Below, in pieces: positions 10,041-19,359 of a stretch of 64,000 nucleotides of DNA. This DNA comes from Medakamo hakoo (lineage: Eukaryota; Chlorophyta; Trebouxiophyceae; Coccomyxaceae). The position numbers and the translations under genes are program-made. How positions within the stretch are numbered: position 1 is the first letter of the stretch; each line of letters starts with the position of its first letter. The notes under the pieces were generated by a model that searched no databases, was not told where the DNA came from, and saw only the letters and a list, made by a program, of their open reading frames with translations. Where the stretch lies: positions 992,001-1,056,000 of the forward strand of contig CP089459.1 of the NCBI GenBank assembly GCA_026636295.1, read 5' to 3'.

Positions 10041-11207
10041 ATGGCTGGCCGGTCGGGCCTATCACCGACCGACATGGAAGCGAGCCGCCTCGTCTTCGTG
10101 TCCATCCGTGGGGCGGTCCCGCGTCGGTAAGGGAGAGACGCGCATTCGCTCGCTTTCACACGGGGGGCGCCCGCCTGGGGACGGTGGCGGACCGCGGTTG
10201 CGGCCGACGCGTCAGGGCCTTGTGCACTCGAGTGCGCGTGTCTGGGCCTTGCGTGGAGATGGAGACCGACTCCTTCCGTGCGCACGCCGCTGGTGATTTC
10301 CAGCACTCGCGCGCTCGTTGCGCTCAACTCCCTTCCTCCCTCCCCATCCATCCATCCATCCATCCAAAAAACCACACAGGAAAGTCGCCGTCCCCGTCCA
10401 CGAGGCGGCGACGTGGTCTTCCTTCCTCCAGGACGTGGCTGCCAAGCTGCGCATCGACGGCGTCGCAGCGCTCTACCTGGCGGCGGTGAGTCGGAGCGGC
10501 GGGCGAGCGGACCACGCGTGCCTCAACCTTTCCATCCGCTCACACCCATCCCCCCCCCCATTCTCAAAACACAGACCGGCGAGGTCGTCGACCGCCTGGA
10601 CACCCTGCAAGACATCGACGAACTCTTTGCCGAGCCAACCGGCGGCCGCTCTGGATCGGGTGCGGGCGCAGGCCCCGCGCCCGCGTCGGCTTTCGCGGTG
10701 GTGCACGGAGTGTTGGACGACCACGGCGAGTCTGGTTCCGCAAAATACGAAAAGCGGCAGTCGGCCGCACGGCGGGCCCTGGGCCGCCTGTTCCCGTCCT
10801 TACTTCCAGCCGCGTCGTCGCTGCCCCTGACCCGGCAAGACGTCGGAAACGGTGGCAGCAACCCGCGCCTGGCGAGGCGGCGGCGCTCGCGCGCCGGCGG
10901 GGAGGAAGGCGGCTCGTCCTCCCGCCTCGGCCTGCTCCTCGCCGTCATCCTGCTCGGCGGCCTGGTCGTCGGCGCCTGGTGGGCGCGCAGCATAGGCGCG
11001 GGCCCCTCCGACCTGGAGACGGTCCTGGCGGGCGGCGTGGCCCGTGCCGGCGACGCTGTGAATGCTGCGGCCCATGCCGCCGCTGGAGCGGTGGAGAGCG
11101 TGGAGGTGGCAGCGCACGCGGCCGTGGATGGGGCGCGGCATGCCGCGTTTGGGGGCGGGGCGGCCGCGCCGCCGCCGCCGCCCGTGCTTGGTGGGGGTGG
11201 GGTGTAA
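10041..11207 (+). CDS. Small single-pass membrane protein with a possible beta-grasp N-domain
   Basis: Exons 10041-10126, 10380-10485 and 10575-11207 give 274 residues; every join keeps frame. Residues 14-85 (SRLVFVSIRG...KVAVPVHEAATWSSFLQDVA...TGEVVDRLDTLQDIDELF) have the strand-helix-strand look of a ubiquitin-like, doublecortin or KHA-type fold. A basic stretch (ARRRRSR) leads into one membrane helix at about 182-200 (LGLLLAVILLGGLVVGAWW), followed by an Ala-rich amphipathic tail of about 70 residues. ATG at 10074 is an in-frame alternative start. The first intron carries (CCAT)n. I do not recognise an orthologue, and the fold assignment is inference. Confidence 0.65.
10344..10366 (+). repeat. 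(CCAT)n tract inside an intron
   Basis: Perfect tetranucleotide repeat just upstream of the acceptor at 10379, on the sense strand of the gene. It appears to serve as the pyrimidine-rich tract. Similar tracts occur in the ALG9 intron and near 15507. Confidence 0.9.
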
Positions 11208-11409
11208 ATCAAGAGGGCGAGGAACGTTGGACGCTTGTGTGTTTGTTCGTGGGCGTGGGTGGAGAGAGGCCGGGGGGGCCGTCATCCATCATCTCGCTCA
11301 AAACTGCAAACCCATTGGTTGAAAAAAACAAATGGGCTTCTCGCCTGCGGCGCGGGGTGCACCGTCGGCCTCGCCGCCGCCCGGCGACCGAGGACCAGAG
11401 GACCGCACC

Positions 11410-12645
11410 ATGGTCGCGGAGGTTCAAGCGGTTCCGACGTCGGACGTGGCGTCCAGCCCCGTGGCGCTGTACACCTTTTCGCCCGCCCTCGCCCGCCTCT
11501 CGGCCCGCTTGCCCGTCAACGCCGACCGGCCCGCCCTGGTCCACGCTCTCATCGCAGCCCTGCCCGATTTGTTAGACGGCCAGCGCGCCGTCGCGGCGGT
11601 GGCTCCACCCGCGACGCACGCCGACCTCGCACGCTTCCACTCCCGGCCATACCTGTCGCTCCTGGCCGGTGGGTGGAAGGCCGCCGACCCCGCGACGCTG
11701 GCCGCCGCCGGCTTGGAAGACGACTGCCCGCCCTTTGACGGCCTGTGGGAGTATGTGGCTCACCTGGCCGGCGGCACTCTGGCCGCCGCGCGTGCCCTTG
11801 CCCGCGGCTCCTTCCGCGTCGCGTTTGCCCTCGACGGCGGGCGGCACCACGCCCACCCCGACAAGGCTGCCGGCTTTTGCTACGTCAACGACGCGGTGCT
11901 GGCCATTTTGGAGGTGCAGCGCCTGCTCCAGGCGGACGACGACGTGCGGTCTGGACCCAGTGCCAAGGCCCGGGTGTTGTACATCGACGTCGACGCGCAC
12001 CACGGCGACGGGGTGGAGGCCGCGTTCGCGCCCGACCCGTCCGTCCTCACGGTCTCCATCCACCACGCGGCGCCCGGCTTTTTTCCGGGCAGCGGCCAGT
12101 TTGCCGGCGCGAGTGCGGGCGGATTTGCGCTCAACCTCCCGCTGGCGGCGGGAGCGAGGGACGGCACGTTCCTGAGGGCGTTCGACGCCCTCGCCGGCGG
12201 CGCGTTTGCGACCTTCCGCCCGGCCGCCGTCGTCCTCCAACTGGGCGCGGACGGCCTGGCCCGCGACCCGGTCGCAGACGCCTGGTCGTTGAGCCCGGCC
12301 GTGTACGGGCGCGTGACGGAAGTTGCCGCGGGCTGGGCCGCCCCGCTGCTGGTGCTGGGCGGTGGAGGCTACAGTTCGACCGAAACCGCCAAAGCCTGGG
12401 CGTGTGGAGTGTGCGGTGCTGTGGGCGCGCCCATCCCGACGGACGTCCCTGATCACGCGCACATCGACGCGTACGGTCCCACATGGCGCCTGGGCGAGAG
12501 CGCGACCGCGCCGACCCGGCGGGACGAGAATGATTGGCAGGCGGTGGAGGACGGCGTGCGCGCGTGCCTCGAGGGCTTGGCGGCGGGCGTGGAGCGGGAG
12601 TGGCCAGAGCTGGTGGTGGGCGGGGGTGGCGGGAGGGTAGAGTAG
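11410..12645 (+). CDS. Class I histone deacetylase
   Basis: Intronless, 411 residues from ATG at 11410 in a CACCATGG context; an in-frame ATG at 11332 would add 26 low-complexity residues. The arginase/deacetylase fold is clear: GGRHHAHPDKAAGFCYVND (paired catalytic His), YIDVDAHHGDGVEAAF (zinc ligands D and H), SIHHAAPGFFPGSG, LGADGLARDP (third ligand D) and GGGGYSSTETAKAW with the transition-state Tyr. Length and motif spelling fit the HDAC8/RPD3 group, which removes acetyl groups from histone lysines. The C-terminal acidic tail of RPD3 enzymes is missing, as in HDAC8-like proteins. The stop codon sits inside a tandem repeat. Confidence 0.9.
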   Translation: MVAEVQAVPTSDVASSPVALYTFSPALARLSARLPVNADRPALVHALIAALPDLLDGQRAVAAVAPPATHADLARFHSRPYLSLLAGGWKAADPATLAAAGLEDDCPPFDGLWEYVAHLAGGTLAAARALARGSFRVAFALDGGRHHAHPDKAAGFCYVNDAVLAILEVQRLLQADDDVRSGPSAKARVLYIDVDAHHGDGVEAAFAPDPSVLTVSIHHAAPGFFPGSGQFAGASAGGFALNLPLAAGARDGTFLRAFDALAGGAFATFRPAAVVLQLGADGLARDPVADAWSLSPAVYGRVTEVAAGWAAPLLVLGGGGYSSTETAKAWACGVCGAVGAPIPTDVPDHAHIDAYGPTWRLGESATAPTRRDENDWQAVEDGVRACLEGLAAGVEREWPELVVGGGGGRVE

Positions 12646-12730
12646 AGCGTAGGGCTCGATGCCTTTGCCGTGCATGGCGGAAGGGTAAAGTAGAGCGTAG
12701 GATTCGGTGCCTTTGCCGTGCACGTGGGAA
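12635..12730 (+). repeat. Two 48-bp direct repeats spanning the HDAC stop codon
   Basis: Copies at 12635-12682 and 12683-12730 are tandem and nearly identical, sharing AGTAGAGCGTAGG and TGCCTTTGCCGTGCA. The HDAC stop (TAG at 12643-12645) lies in the first copy and the second copy repeats the same TAG context. Confidence 0.85.
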
Positions 12731-12894
12731 AGGAGGGGGTCAGGCAGCGCGCGCACAGCTCGACCCACACTCTCGAATCCTTCCATCTTTTTTTTTTTCC
12801 CGCGCACGCCCGCTCCGCGCCCCGCGCCTGCCCCTTCCACCCTTCCCTCCCCACGCGCGCTGTGACTCCGTGCGTGTGGCGGTCCCTGAAAAAA

Positions 12895-15414
12895 ATGGCG
12901 CGTCTGAGCCGGAAGGCCGCTTTCGCCCCCGCCGCCTGTGTCCTGGTTTTCATAGCCTCGACCGCCTCGGCCCTCCCAACCTCGACGCCACGCCGCGCGC
13001 TGCGCGAGTCGTCGCCACCATCCGACCAACAAACCGCCGCCGACCTGGCGGCCCGCGCGCCGGCCGCGTGCCCCTTTGTCGTCCGGTACCGCGCTGAGCT
13101 GAGCGCCGGCGGTGGCCTGGCCGGGCTGGAGTTTTTAGTTGGCGCGACGGCGGCCGGCGCGTCGGCGCAATCCCCCGCCCCGCCCCGCCTCGCCTGGGAT
13201 TGGAAGGCCGCGCCGCCCTCTTCCCCGCAAGTCTACGCCATCGCGGGCGCGACCGCCACGCGTCCACCCAAACTGGGGTGGGGCGAGCCCGTGCCTGGAC
13301 CGTACGCCGTCGAAGGCCTGGCCGGCGTCAACGGTTCCTCGGCCGCGCCGGCCGCCCTGTTTTCGTTCTCTGCGCTCGCGTCGGGCCCGCCACCTGGGGA
13401 AGGCGCGCCTGCTGACGGTGTCCGCCCGCCCATCGCCAACGGCACCGCCCTGTTCCCATCCCTGCTGGCCGTCTCCCCACCCGACCCGGCTGGCCTGAGC
13501 GACGGCAAGCCGTGGTGGGATGCGAAGAGCGCGCAGTGTGCGCCCCTGGAGCGTGCGGCGGGCGCGCCTGCCCCGCCCTGCGCCGCGCCCGGGCCCTGTG
13601 AAGGCTGGTGGCTGTGCTGTGGCGGCGGCGCGGCTGTCACGCTGCCCGGCGGGGCGTTGCGCCTGATCCGGCCAGCGGACAAAGGCGGCGCGGACGCGGC
13701 GGCCGCGTCCGTGCCGTCTGCGTCGTCGTCGGGCGGGGGCGGGTGGTTGAAGTCCCACGGCCCGGCGCTGGGCGGCGCCATTGCCGGCGCGACGGTGTGT
13801 GCGGTCGCCCTGTCCATGGCCGTCTGGAAGGGCGTGCGGGCTGGGGTTGCTCGGTCCAAGCGCGTCGCCGCGGCCGCCGTGCCGGCGTCCAAGGCGTTCC
13901 CTCAATCGAGCGGGCTGGAAAAAGTGGTGGCCGCGGGTGGTGGCGACGCGTCCGGGCCGACCTCGTCCACCACCATTCCGCCGTGTTTACCAGACCACGT
14001 GCGCGGCCTGACCGTCAGCGTGCCCATGCACCGGGTGGAGAGCGGCGCGCTGACGCTGCCGAGCTACGGTGGTGGCGGCGGCGGCCTGACCCGCGCGCCG
14101 GGCGGCAGCGGCGGCAGCGGGCCGCTGTCGTCGTCGTCACCCTCTCCGTCCGCGGCCGCCCGCCGCCGTGTGGCCGCCCGCCTAGCCGGCTTAGTGGGCC
14201 AGCCACCCGACCGGCGGTGGACGTGGGCCGTCCACGCCGAGAGTGTCGGGGAGGCGGCCTGGGAGGGCGCGACGACCGCGCCCGCGGCCGCGCGCGTGTC
14301 GCCGCCCTCCCCGCCTGTCGTCCGACCGCCGCCACCGGCGTCACCCCAGCCTCCCATCACCAGCCGGTGGGCGTGGGTGCGGCCGCTGCGGCGGCGGACG
14401 GGCACGGCGGACGTGGGCCCGCCCCCACCGTCCTCCCCGCCTTCTTCGTCGTCTGCCGTGCGCCCACCTGCGCCCGTCCCGGCCGTCGACTTTGCCCGGG
14501 AAGTCACGCTGTGCGAGCGCCTGGGCGTCGGAGCGTCGGGCGCCGTCCACCGCGGCCTGTGGCGCGGCCGCGAAGTCGCGGTCAAGCTGCTGCGGCCGGG
14601 CGGGGAGAGTGGCGACCTGTCCACCTTCCGCCAAGAGGTCGAGGTGCTGGCCCGCATCCGCCACGCCGGCGTGGTGGCCCTCCTGGGCGCGTGCCTGGAC
14701 GTGCCGACGCCGTGCCTGATTTTGGAGTACGTGCCGGACGGGTCGCTCGCCGATCGCTTGGCGGGCCGCCCACCGCCTGCGGCGCTGGGCCCAGCCGCCG
14801 CGCGCGCGCCGCCCCCATCCCGCCCGCGCCCGGGCCCACTGCCGTACCCGACCCTGCTCCGCATCAGTCTGGACGTGGCCACGGCCCTGGCGGCCCTGCA
14901 CGCCGGGTCGCCGGCCGTCATTCACCGGGACGTGAAGCCGGGCAACATCTTGCTCCGCGCGGGCGGGCGCGCGGTCCTGGCCGACTTTGGCGTGTCGCGC
15001 ACGTCGCACAAGACGGTGCTGTCCACCGTCGTCACCGCCGCGGGCACGCCCGCTTACATGGCGCCCGAACAGTTTGAGGGCGGGGCCATCACGGCCAAGG
15101 TCGACGCCTGGGCGTTTGGCGTGCTGCTGTGGCAGTGCGTGTCGGGGCGTGAGCCGTGGGCGGGCGCGGCCTCGCCCCTCCAAATCATCTACGCGGTCGG
15201 CGTGCGTGGAAAGCGGTTGGCCATCCCTTCCCGCGTCCCACCGCCTTTAGCTGGGCTGATGAAGGCCTGCTGGGCGAGCGACCCGGCGGCGCGGCCAACG
15301 CTCGCCGCGGCGGCGGGCGTGCTGCGTGGCGAGCTGGCCAGGGTGAGTGCGGCACGTGGAGCGGCCGCTGCCGTCCGCGCCCGCGGGCTGGGCGGGTGGG
15401 GCGTTGGGCTTTAA
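12895..15414 (+). CDS. Receptor-like serine/threonine kinase (TKL/Raf-like kinase domain)
   Basis: Intronless, 839 residues. The start at 12895 opens a signal peptide (basic tip, then CVLVFIASTASA). An ectodomain of about 260 residues with cysteines and NGS/NGT glycosylation sites follows, then a membrane helix near 291-315 and a long Pro/Ser/Ala linker. The kinase domain covers about 537-817: LGVGASGAVHRG loop, AVKLL lysine near 561, HRDVKPGNILL near 675, ADFGVS, GTPAYMAPEQF and WAFGVLLWQ. All catalytic residues are present. Sequence style is that of plant and algal TKL kinases. Ectodomain type is not recognised. It converges with ALG9. Confidence 0.85.
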   Translation: MARLSRKAAFAPAACVLVFIASTASALPTSTPRRALRESSPPSDQQTAADLAARAPAACPFVVRYRAELSAGGGLAGLEFLVGATAAGASAQSPAPPRLAWDWKAAPPSSPQVYAIAGATATRPPKLGWGEPVPGPYAVEGLAGVNGSSAAPAALFSFSALASGPPPGEGAPADGVRPPIANGTALFPSLLAVSPPDPAGLSDGKPWWDAKSAQCAPLERAAGAPAPPCAAPGPCEGWWLCCGGGAAVTLPGGALRLIRPADKGGADAAAASVPSASSSGGGGWLKSHGPALGGAIAGATVCAVALSMAVWKGVRAGVARSKRVAAAAVPASKAFPQSSGLEKVVAAGGGDASGPTSSTTIPPCLPDHVRGLTVSVPMHRVESGALTLPSYGGGGGGLTRAPGGSGGSGPLSSSSPSPSAAARRRVAARLAGLVGQPPDRRWTWAVHAESVGEAAWEGATTAPAAARVSPPSPPVVRPPPPASPQPPITSRWAWVRPLRRRTGTADVGPPPPSSPPSSSSAVRPPAPVPAVDFAREVTLCERLGVGASGAVHRGLWRGREVAVKLLRPGGESGDLSTFRQEVEVLARIRHAGVVALLGACLDVPTPCLILEYVPDGSLADRLAGRPPPAALGPAAARAPPPSRPRPGPLPYPTLLRISLDVATALAALHAGSPAVIHRDVKPGNILLRAGGRAVLADFGVSRTSHKTVLSTVVTAAGTPAYMAPEQFEGGAITAKVDAWAFGVLLWQCVSGREPWAGAASPLQIIYAVGVRGKRLAIPSRVPPPLAGLMKACWASDPAARPTLAAAAGVLRGELARVSAARGAAAAVRARGLGGWGVGL

Positions 15415-15506
15415 ATTGATGTGAGGCCGGGCGGGTGCGGGCGGGCGGGCGTGTGTGTGAGGAAAAAAAGGCGGGGCCGCGAGACGCGCCGTTTTTGCTT
15501 TTCCGT

Positions 15507-15524
15507 CCATCCATCCATCCATCC
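15507..15524. repeat. (CCAT)n tract in convergent 3' region
   Basis: Short CCAT repeat between the convergent stops of the kinase and ALG9 genes, followed by a T run. Confidence 0.85.
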
Positions 15525-15551
15525 AATTTTTTCTTCTTCGTTTCATCCATC

Positions 15552-17790
15552 TCACGCCTTTCCACCCGTCCGCTGCAGCAGCACGTATCGCACCCACGCA
15601 TTGCCTGCTCCGTCGAGGCCCTTCACCCCAGGCACGCGCAGCCACCGTTCCGGCGACGTCCGCGACGCGCCCGCGTCGACGAAAGGCGCGGACTTCACGA
15701 CAGTCCAACCTCCACCCGCGTTCGGCGCGTCGCCGCCATCCTCGGCCGCCACGCCCACGAAGAAATCGCAGGTGCTGGCGTCCGGCAGCTCGTTCGCGGC
15801 TTCATGCTGGTTGCGGTCGTTGAGGGTGGGAGGCGCGGCAGAGGCGCCGCCGGCGGCCTTGTCAAATGGCACGGGTAGCAGGCCGCCAAACCCGCTTGCG
15901 ACAAACGCCGGGCGGTACAGTCCGGACGACGGCAGCGCGAACGACCCGGGGAAGCGGTGCCACTCGGCACCCATGCACACGACAGCCGGGTTGGACGGGC
16001 TGAAGGCCGGGCCGGGGGAGGGTGGGAGGGCGGCCCAGACGGACCGTGGGGCGGAATAGTACGAGAAGAGGGCGGCCGACCGGGCGAGGCCGAGCGCGGT
16101 GGACAGAGCGACGACGGCCAGCGGCGCCGCGGACGCGAGGGCACGCACGCCGGCCACCCAGGCCGCCCGGGCGCCTTTGCCGCTGGGGCCGGCCGCACTC
16201 ACACCCACTGTCCCACGCAGGGCGGCGGGCAAGGACGCCAGCGCAAAGCCGGATACAGCATGCAGCGCGGGGAAGGCCGGGTACAGGAACCGGTCTTCCT
16301 TGTGCGGCAGGGACGTGATGGACGCGACCCACAGCGCGGCGGGCAGGCCGGCCGCGACCGCGACCGCGGTGCCGGAGCCTGGTGCAGGCGTCGCAGGCCC
16401 GCGGGACCGGCGGGCGAGCGGGCCGAGGACCGGCGCGGCCAGCGCGAGCGGCAGCGCGCCACCCAGCGCGAGCGCGGCCGCCTTGGCGTAGTACGACGGC
16501 GGCTCCACGCCGTACAGCGCGCTCTCGCCGCCGCCGGCCACGTTGTAGGCCAAGAAGTTGGCCAGGGACAGCGTCCACCGCCCGTACGCGGCCCGGTCGA
16601 CGAGGATGAGCGGGGCCAGGAGGGCGGCCGTGGCCAGCAGGGCACCGGCCAGCGAGGTCGCGAGCGGCGGGCCCCAGCCGAGGACGGCGGCGGCGTGCGG
16701 GGCGAACGCGGGCGCCGCGACGGGCCAGCCCCAGAGGAGGCCTGTCGCCGCCGCTGCAATCGTGCGGGCGGAGGCGGCCGCGCGCTGGGCGGCGCCTTTT
16801 TTACCGGCGGACGCCGCGGCGACCAGGCGGAGCGCAGCCGCCGTCCCGGCCGCGTGCGCGACCATCGCAAACGACGACGGCAGGAGGGCGGGTGCGGACG
16901 CGTACATGCCTGCAGATGGGAGGGCAAGGCTAAGGAAGGCGGCAGCCGTGCCGGGCCCTGCGACGTCGCGAAGGGAGGCAAAGACCGCGGTTTCGGCGGC
17001 CGCGGTGGCGACGGCCAGCGCCGCGCGCACGCCGCCGCCGCCCGCCGCCGCGGCGAAAGGCGCGTGGAGGACGAGGTAGCCCCAGGGGCGGAGGGCGAAT
17101 TTGGACGAGTACTCCCAGGTCTGGAAGCCGGTGCCGCGGAGCAAGAAGTGCAAGGGTTCCCAGTAATTGTAGACCTGATGGATGGATGGACGGGTGGACG
17201 GCGGCGAGGGGTGAGCGAAAAAAGGATGGACAGAGGTGGATGGATGGATGGAAAGTGGATGGAGGCGGACAGAAGCTGCGGGCTGCCTTTCTCGCACCCT
17301 GCTTCTGCCGGCTAGCAGCGTGCGTCCTCCGCGACGCCCTGCTGTCTCCAGCCCGGCCGTCCCTCCGCGTGGCGGAGGGCGAGGTAGCCGGGTAACCCGG
17401 CCGCGTGCCTCTCTCTCTCTCTCTCTCTCTCCATCCAAACACGCACCTCGTCGCAGTCATGCACGATGCTCCAGGCTGCGGCAGCTAAGCGGGCAGTCAG
17501 CAGCAGACCAAAGGCCGTGCGCGTGGAGACGAAAAACCACGGCGACGGCGCGGGCGCCTTGCCCCCGCCGCGAGTGGAGGGCGGGGAACTGTGTGTAAGT
17601 AAGGGGTGCGAAAGGTTGAGCAGGGACGAGCGCGCGCGCAGTGCGCGGACGCCATGCCACAAAACAACGCGCGTCACTCTTCCCTTTCCAATGCCTCTCA
17701 CCTGCCCGTGTGGCGCGGCGGAGACGCCTGGCCGTCCTGCACGGCCGCGCGCGTGGCCCTGCGTGGGGCGGCCGCGGCACGCCGCGGCAT
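15552..17790 (-). CDS. ALG9: Dolichyl-P-Man alpha-1,2-mannosyltransferase ALG9 (GT22)
   Basis: Exons in coding order 17790-17702, 17588-17447 and 17174-15552 give 617 residues. The joins restore SIVHDCDEVYNYWEPLHFLL, the ALG9 luminal signature with catalytic acidic residues, and then GFQTWEYSSKFALRPWGYL. The family motif HKEDRFLYP lies in the middle and many hydrophobic segments follow, fitting a multi-pass ER membrane enzyme. ALG9 adds two mannoses to the lipid-linked oligosaccharide for N-glycosylation. The intron at 17175-17446 is full of GGAT (CCAT on the sense strand) and CT repeats. The first exon encodes a short Arg-rich leader and is the least certain part. Start codons of ALG9 and TrpA are 116 bp apart. 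Confidence 0.87.
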
Positions 17791-17906
17791 TTTTGTTGTG
17801 AGTTTTGCTCGAAGCGCGAAAAAAATTCAACTCTACACGCGAGCGCGTTCGTCCGCGCCACTCGTGCTTTCGCTCTGCCCCGTGTTTTTCAACGTCGAAC
17901 ACGACG
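17791..17906. promoter_or_regulatory. Divergent promoter between ALG9 and TrpA
   Basis: Only 116 bases separate the two start codons. The stretch is unusually A/T-containing (AAAAAAATTCAA near 17820), with no TATA box in a convincing position. Confidence 0.4.
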
Positions 17907-19031
17907 ATGGCGGCCGCGCTACCCACCCGCTCCGCACCCTCGCGTTCCACTAGCCTCACTCCGACGACTGTGGCCGGTCCTCAGCACCGTGCCGCCCCTT
18001 CGCTCGCCACCGTAGCCCAGCGCCCAATCGGCGCCGTCGCAGCTCCTCCTCTTCGCTCGCTCGCCGCCATGGCCGCGGCCGCCGCCCCACCCACCGCCGG
18101 CCCGCGCGTCACCGTCAGTGGGCGCATGAATGACCTGAAGAAAGCGGGACGGTAAGAGTTGGTGTTTGGTGCGGCGGTTTTGAGTTTTTTGTTTCGCGCC
18201 GCTCGCACCCCGACCTAGCCGCCGCCTCACCCGGACTCCCCCCACGCCCTCCCTCCCTCCCTCCCTCTCTCTTCCATCAGCGGCGCCTTCATCCCCTTCA
18301 TCATGGCCGGCGACCCGGACCTGGCCACGACGGAAGCGGCTTTACGCGCCCTGGACGCGGCAGGCGCCGACGTCATCGAGCTGGGCGTCCCCTACTCCGA
18401 CCCGCTGGCCGACGGGCCGACCATCCAGGGCGCGCACACGCGCGGCCTGGACTCTGGCACGACGCTGGGCGGCGTGCTGGAGATGGTGGGCCGGGTCGCG
18501 CCGTCGCTGAACGCTGCCATCGTCATGTTCACGTACTACAACCCCATCATGCGGCGCGGGGCGGCCCAGTTTTGCAAGGAAGCGGCGGCGGCGGGCGTGG
18601 CGGGGCTGCTGGTGCCGGACATCCCGCTGGAGGAGACGGGCCCCGTCCGCGAAGTCGCGGCGTCGGCCGGCCTGGAGCTCGTCCTCCTCGCCACGCCCAC
18701 CACCCCGCCGGCCCGCATGGCCGCCATCGCCGCCGCCTCCCAGGGCTTTGTGTACCTGGTGTCCGTGGCGGGCGTGACGGGCGCGCGCGCGGCGATGGAG
18801 GCGCGCGTGGAGGGCCTGATCGCGACGCTGCGCTCCACGACGGACAAGCCCATCGCGGTCGGGTTTGGCGTGTCCGGCCCGGACACCGCATCCCAGGTCA
18901 TGGCGTGGGGCGCGGACGGCGTCATCGTGGGGTCGGCGCTGGTGAAGGCCCTGGGCGAGGCCGGGAGTCCGGAGGCGGGGTTGAAGGCGATGGCTGAGTT
19001 GGCGACCGCCATTCGCAAGGCGGTGCCGTGA
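17907..19031 (+). CDS. TRPA: Tryptophan synthase alpha chain, plastid
   Basis: Exons 17907-18151 and 18281-19031 give 331 residues; the join restores KKAGRGAFIPFIMAGDPDL. The catalytic Glu is in DVIELGVPYSDPLADGP with the partner Asp just after, and the phosphate loop VGFGVSGPDTASQV is intact. It cleaves indole-3-glycerol phosphate to indole and glyceraldehyde 3-phosphate and passes indole to the beta chain. The first 70 or so residues are Ser/Thr/Ala/Arg-rich without acidic residues, a plastid transit peptide as expected for the plant pathway; the mature part begins near RVTVSGRMNDLKKAGR. The 129-bp intron ends in a CCCTCC-rich tract. Confidence 0.93.
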
Positions 19032-19309
19032 AGGGGGGGACGGGGCGTGGGCTGTGCAATCGCAAGGGACGCAGCATCAAAGCATGCCTCCCCTCCTCTC
19101 CTCTCTCGCTCAGCAGGGAGAGGGGGGGGGGGGGGGCGCGGGTCGGCGGGAGATGGGATGGTCGAGCGGCGGGAGACAGTGTGCGCGGCGGGCCGGGTCG
19201 CTGCGCGAGGGGCCTGGCCTGCTTCCTCTCGCTCTCATCACACCACACCCACCAAAACACGCCGACTCACACACAGAGACACAAGACACGCGCGCCCCGC
19301 GCACACGGC

Positions 19310-19350
<41 letters not shown>

Positions 19351-19359
19351 CCTTCCCCC
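19032..19359. other. Convergent 3' region with GA, G and CA repeats
   Basis: This is the shared 3' space of TrpA and glutathione reductase. It contains a G run (19121-19134) and a (CA)n tract at 19314-19347 that begins only 13 bases beyond the reductase stop. No coding signal was seen. Confidence 0.6.
19314..19347. repeat. (AC)17 microsatellite
   Basis: Uninterrupted dinucleotide repeat just downstream of the glutathione reductase stop codon. Confidence 0.95.

Noticed and set aside
11332-11409. Upstream in-frame ATG for the HDAC
   Set aside because: It has a weaker context than CACCATGG at 11410 and adds only low-complexity residues.
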